Positions 4,676-5,097 of a stretch of 5,097 nt of DNA are shown here, piece after piece. The notes beneath the pieces are model-generated. The model saw only the letters and a list, made by a program, of their open reading frames with translations. It had not been told where the DNA came from and made no database searches. The stretch is taken from contig DKKP01000280.1 in assembly GCA_002455335.1 (NCBI GenBank), forward strand, positions 1 to 5,097. The letters run 5' to 3'. Source of the DNA: Anaerolineales bacterium UBA6663 (GTDB lineage Bacteria > Chloroflexota > Anaerolineae > Anaerolineales > UBA6663). Position 1 is the stretch's first letter. Each line of letters starts with the position of its first letter. The translations under genes were made by a program, and so were the position numbers.

Positions 4676-5097
4676 ATGAAGGCCGATATCTACACCCGCG
4701 GCGGCGACGCCGGGCAGACCTCACTGCTGGGTGGCGTGCGCGTCGACAAAGACGACCTCCGGGTGGATGCTTACGGCACGCTTGACGAGATGACGTCGTG
4801 TCTGGGCGTCGCCCGCACGGCCGTGCAGGACGATGCGCTGTGTCGTGAAATCATCGACCTGCAGGGTGAACTGATCCCGCTGATGTCCGAGGTGGCCACC
4901 CCGGCCGGGTCGACAGGGGCCGCGTCGCGGCCGATCGTCGGCCAGGCCCAGGTCGAAAGACTTGAGCGCCTGATCGATCACTACGACACGCAGTGGGTCC
5001 ATACCGGTCAGTTCATCCGGCCTGGGGGGGCGCCCGGTTCAGCCGCGCTCGACCTGGCCCGCGCGATCTGTCGCCGAGCGGAACGGCGGCTTGTCGT
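4676..5097 (+). CDS. pduO: PduO-type cob(I)alamin adenosyltransferase, 3'-partial
   Basis: The enzyme transfers adenosyl from ATP to cob(I)alamin, making the coenzyme needed by the dehydratase and by the PduG/H reactivation cycle. The first 140 residues are visible, and the frame stays open to the window edge. YTRGGDAGQTSLLGG (6-20) is the N-terminal ATP-binding motif. VDAYGTLDEMTSCLG (30-44) carries the Asp that I recall pairing with a catalytic Arg. FIRPGGAPGSAALDLAR (113-129) has the Phe expected to close the lower cobalamin face. CRRAERRLV (132-140) is the catalytic R-x-x-x-R-x-E region. An Arg (115) stands where a hydrophobic residue is common in FILPGG. The start at 4676 is two bases after the pduN stop, with AGG nine bases upstream. 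Whether a C-terminal heme-binding (DUF336/GlcG-like) domain follows, as in Salmonella PduO, cannot be seen. Confidence 0.95.
   Translation, partial: MKADIYTRGGDAGQTSLLGGVRVDKDDLRVDAYGTLDEMTSCLGVARTAVQDDALCREIIDLQGELIPLMSEVATPAGSTGAASRPIVGQAQVERLERLIDHYDTQWVHTGQFIRPGGAPGSAALDLARAICRRAERRLV

Noticed and set aside
5024..5030. Run of seven G bases in pduO as a possible frameshift or sequencing error
   Set aside because: The frame runs intact through it, giving FIRPGGAPGS before and LDLARAICRRAER after, both in the family register, so no indel is indicated.

Overview
This window is one continuous, co-directional operon segment on the + strand. It encodes part of a propanediol/glycerol-type (Pdu, coenzyme B12-dependent diol dehydratase) bacterial microcompartment (BMC). 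It comes from a GC-rich bacterium: codons end mostly in G or C, and long open frames appear by chance on the opposite strand. The phylum cannot be fixed from this window; the proteins are clearly not enterobacterial, and a GC-rich lineage such as Chloroflexota or Actinomycetota would fit, but that is a guess.

Layout: (1) positions 1-1741, diol dehydratase reactivase large subunit (PduG/DdrA), missing about its first 33 codons; (2) 1746-2261, reactivase small subunit (PduH/DdrB) with an unusual C-terminal linker and helix; (3) 2258-2812, a hexameric BMC shell protein with a long Pro/Ala/Glu-rich tail ending in a basic tip; (4) 2838-3563, PduL-type phosphotransacylase; (5) 3565-4407, an HFCD-type flavoprotein in the slot held by pduM in enterobacteria; (6) 4404-4673, EutN/CcmL/PduN pentameric vertex protein; (7) 4676 to the window end, the N-terminal part of PduO-type cob(I)alamin adenosyltransferase. 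Neighbouring genes overlap by 4 bases or are separated by 1-25 bases. No promoter, terminator, RNA gene, mobile element or CRISPR array is visible, and no stretch over 25 bases lies outside a gene.

How they work together: a diol dehydratase (expected upstream, not in view) makes an aldehyde inside a protein shell. PduG/PduH swap damaged cobalamin out of the dehydratase, PduO makes fresh adenosylcobalamin, and PduL converts the acyl-CoA formed from the aldehyde to acyl-phosphate and recycles CoA. The BMC-H and PduN proteins build facets and vertices of the shell.

The most interesting signal is a shared, encapsulation-peptide-like amphipathic helix on three different proteins. It is at the N-terminus of PduL (expected), at the N-terminus of the flavoprotein, and at the far C-terminus of PduH behind a Pro/Ala linker. 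The flavoprotein keeps the flavin-binding signature but lacks the catalytic residues of the phosphopantothenoylcysteine decarboxylase relatives. It also carries a C-terminal motif resembling the N-terminus of EutT. Next to pduO, it is a candidate lumenal flavin/cobalamin redox partner (inference).
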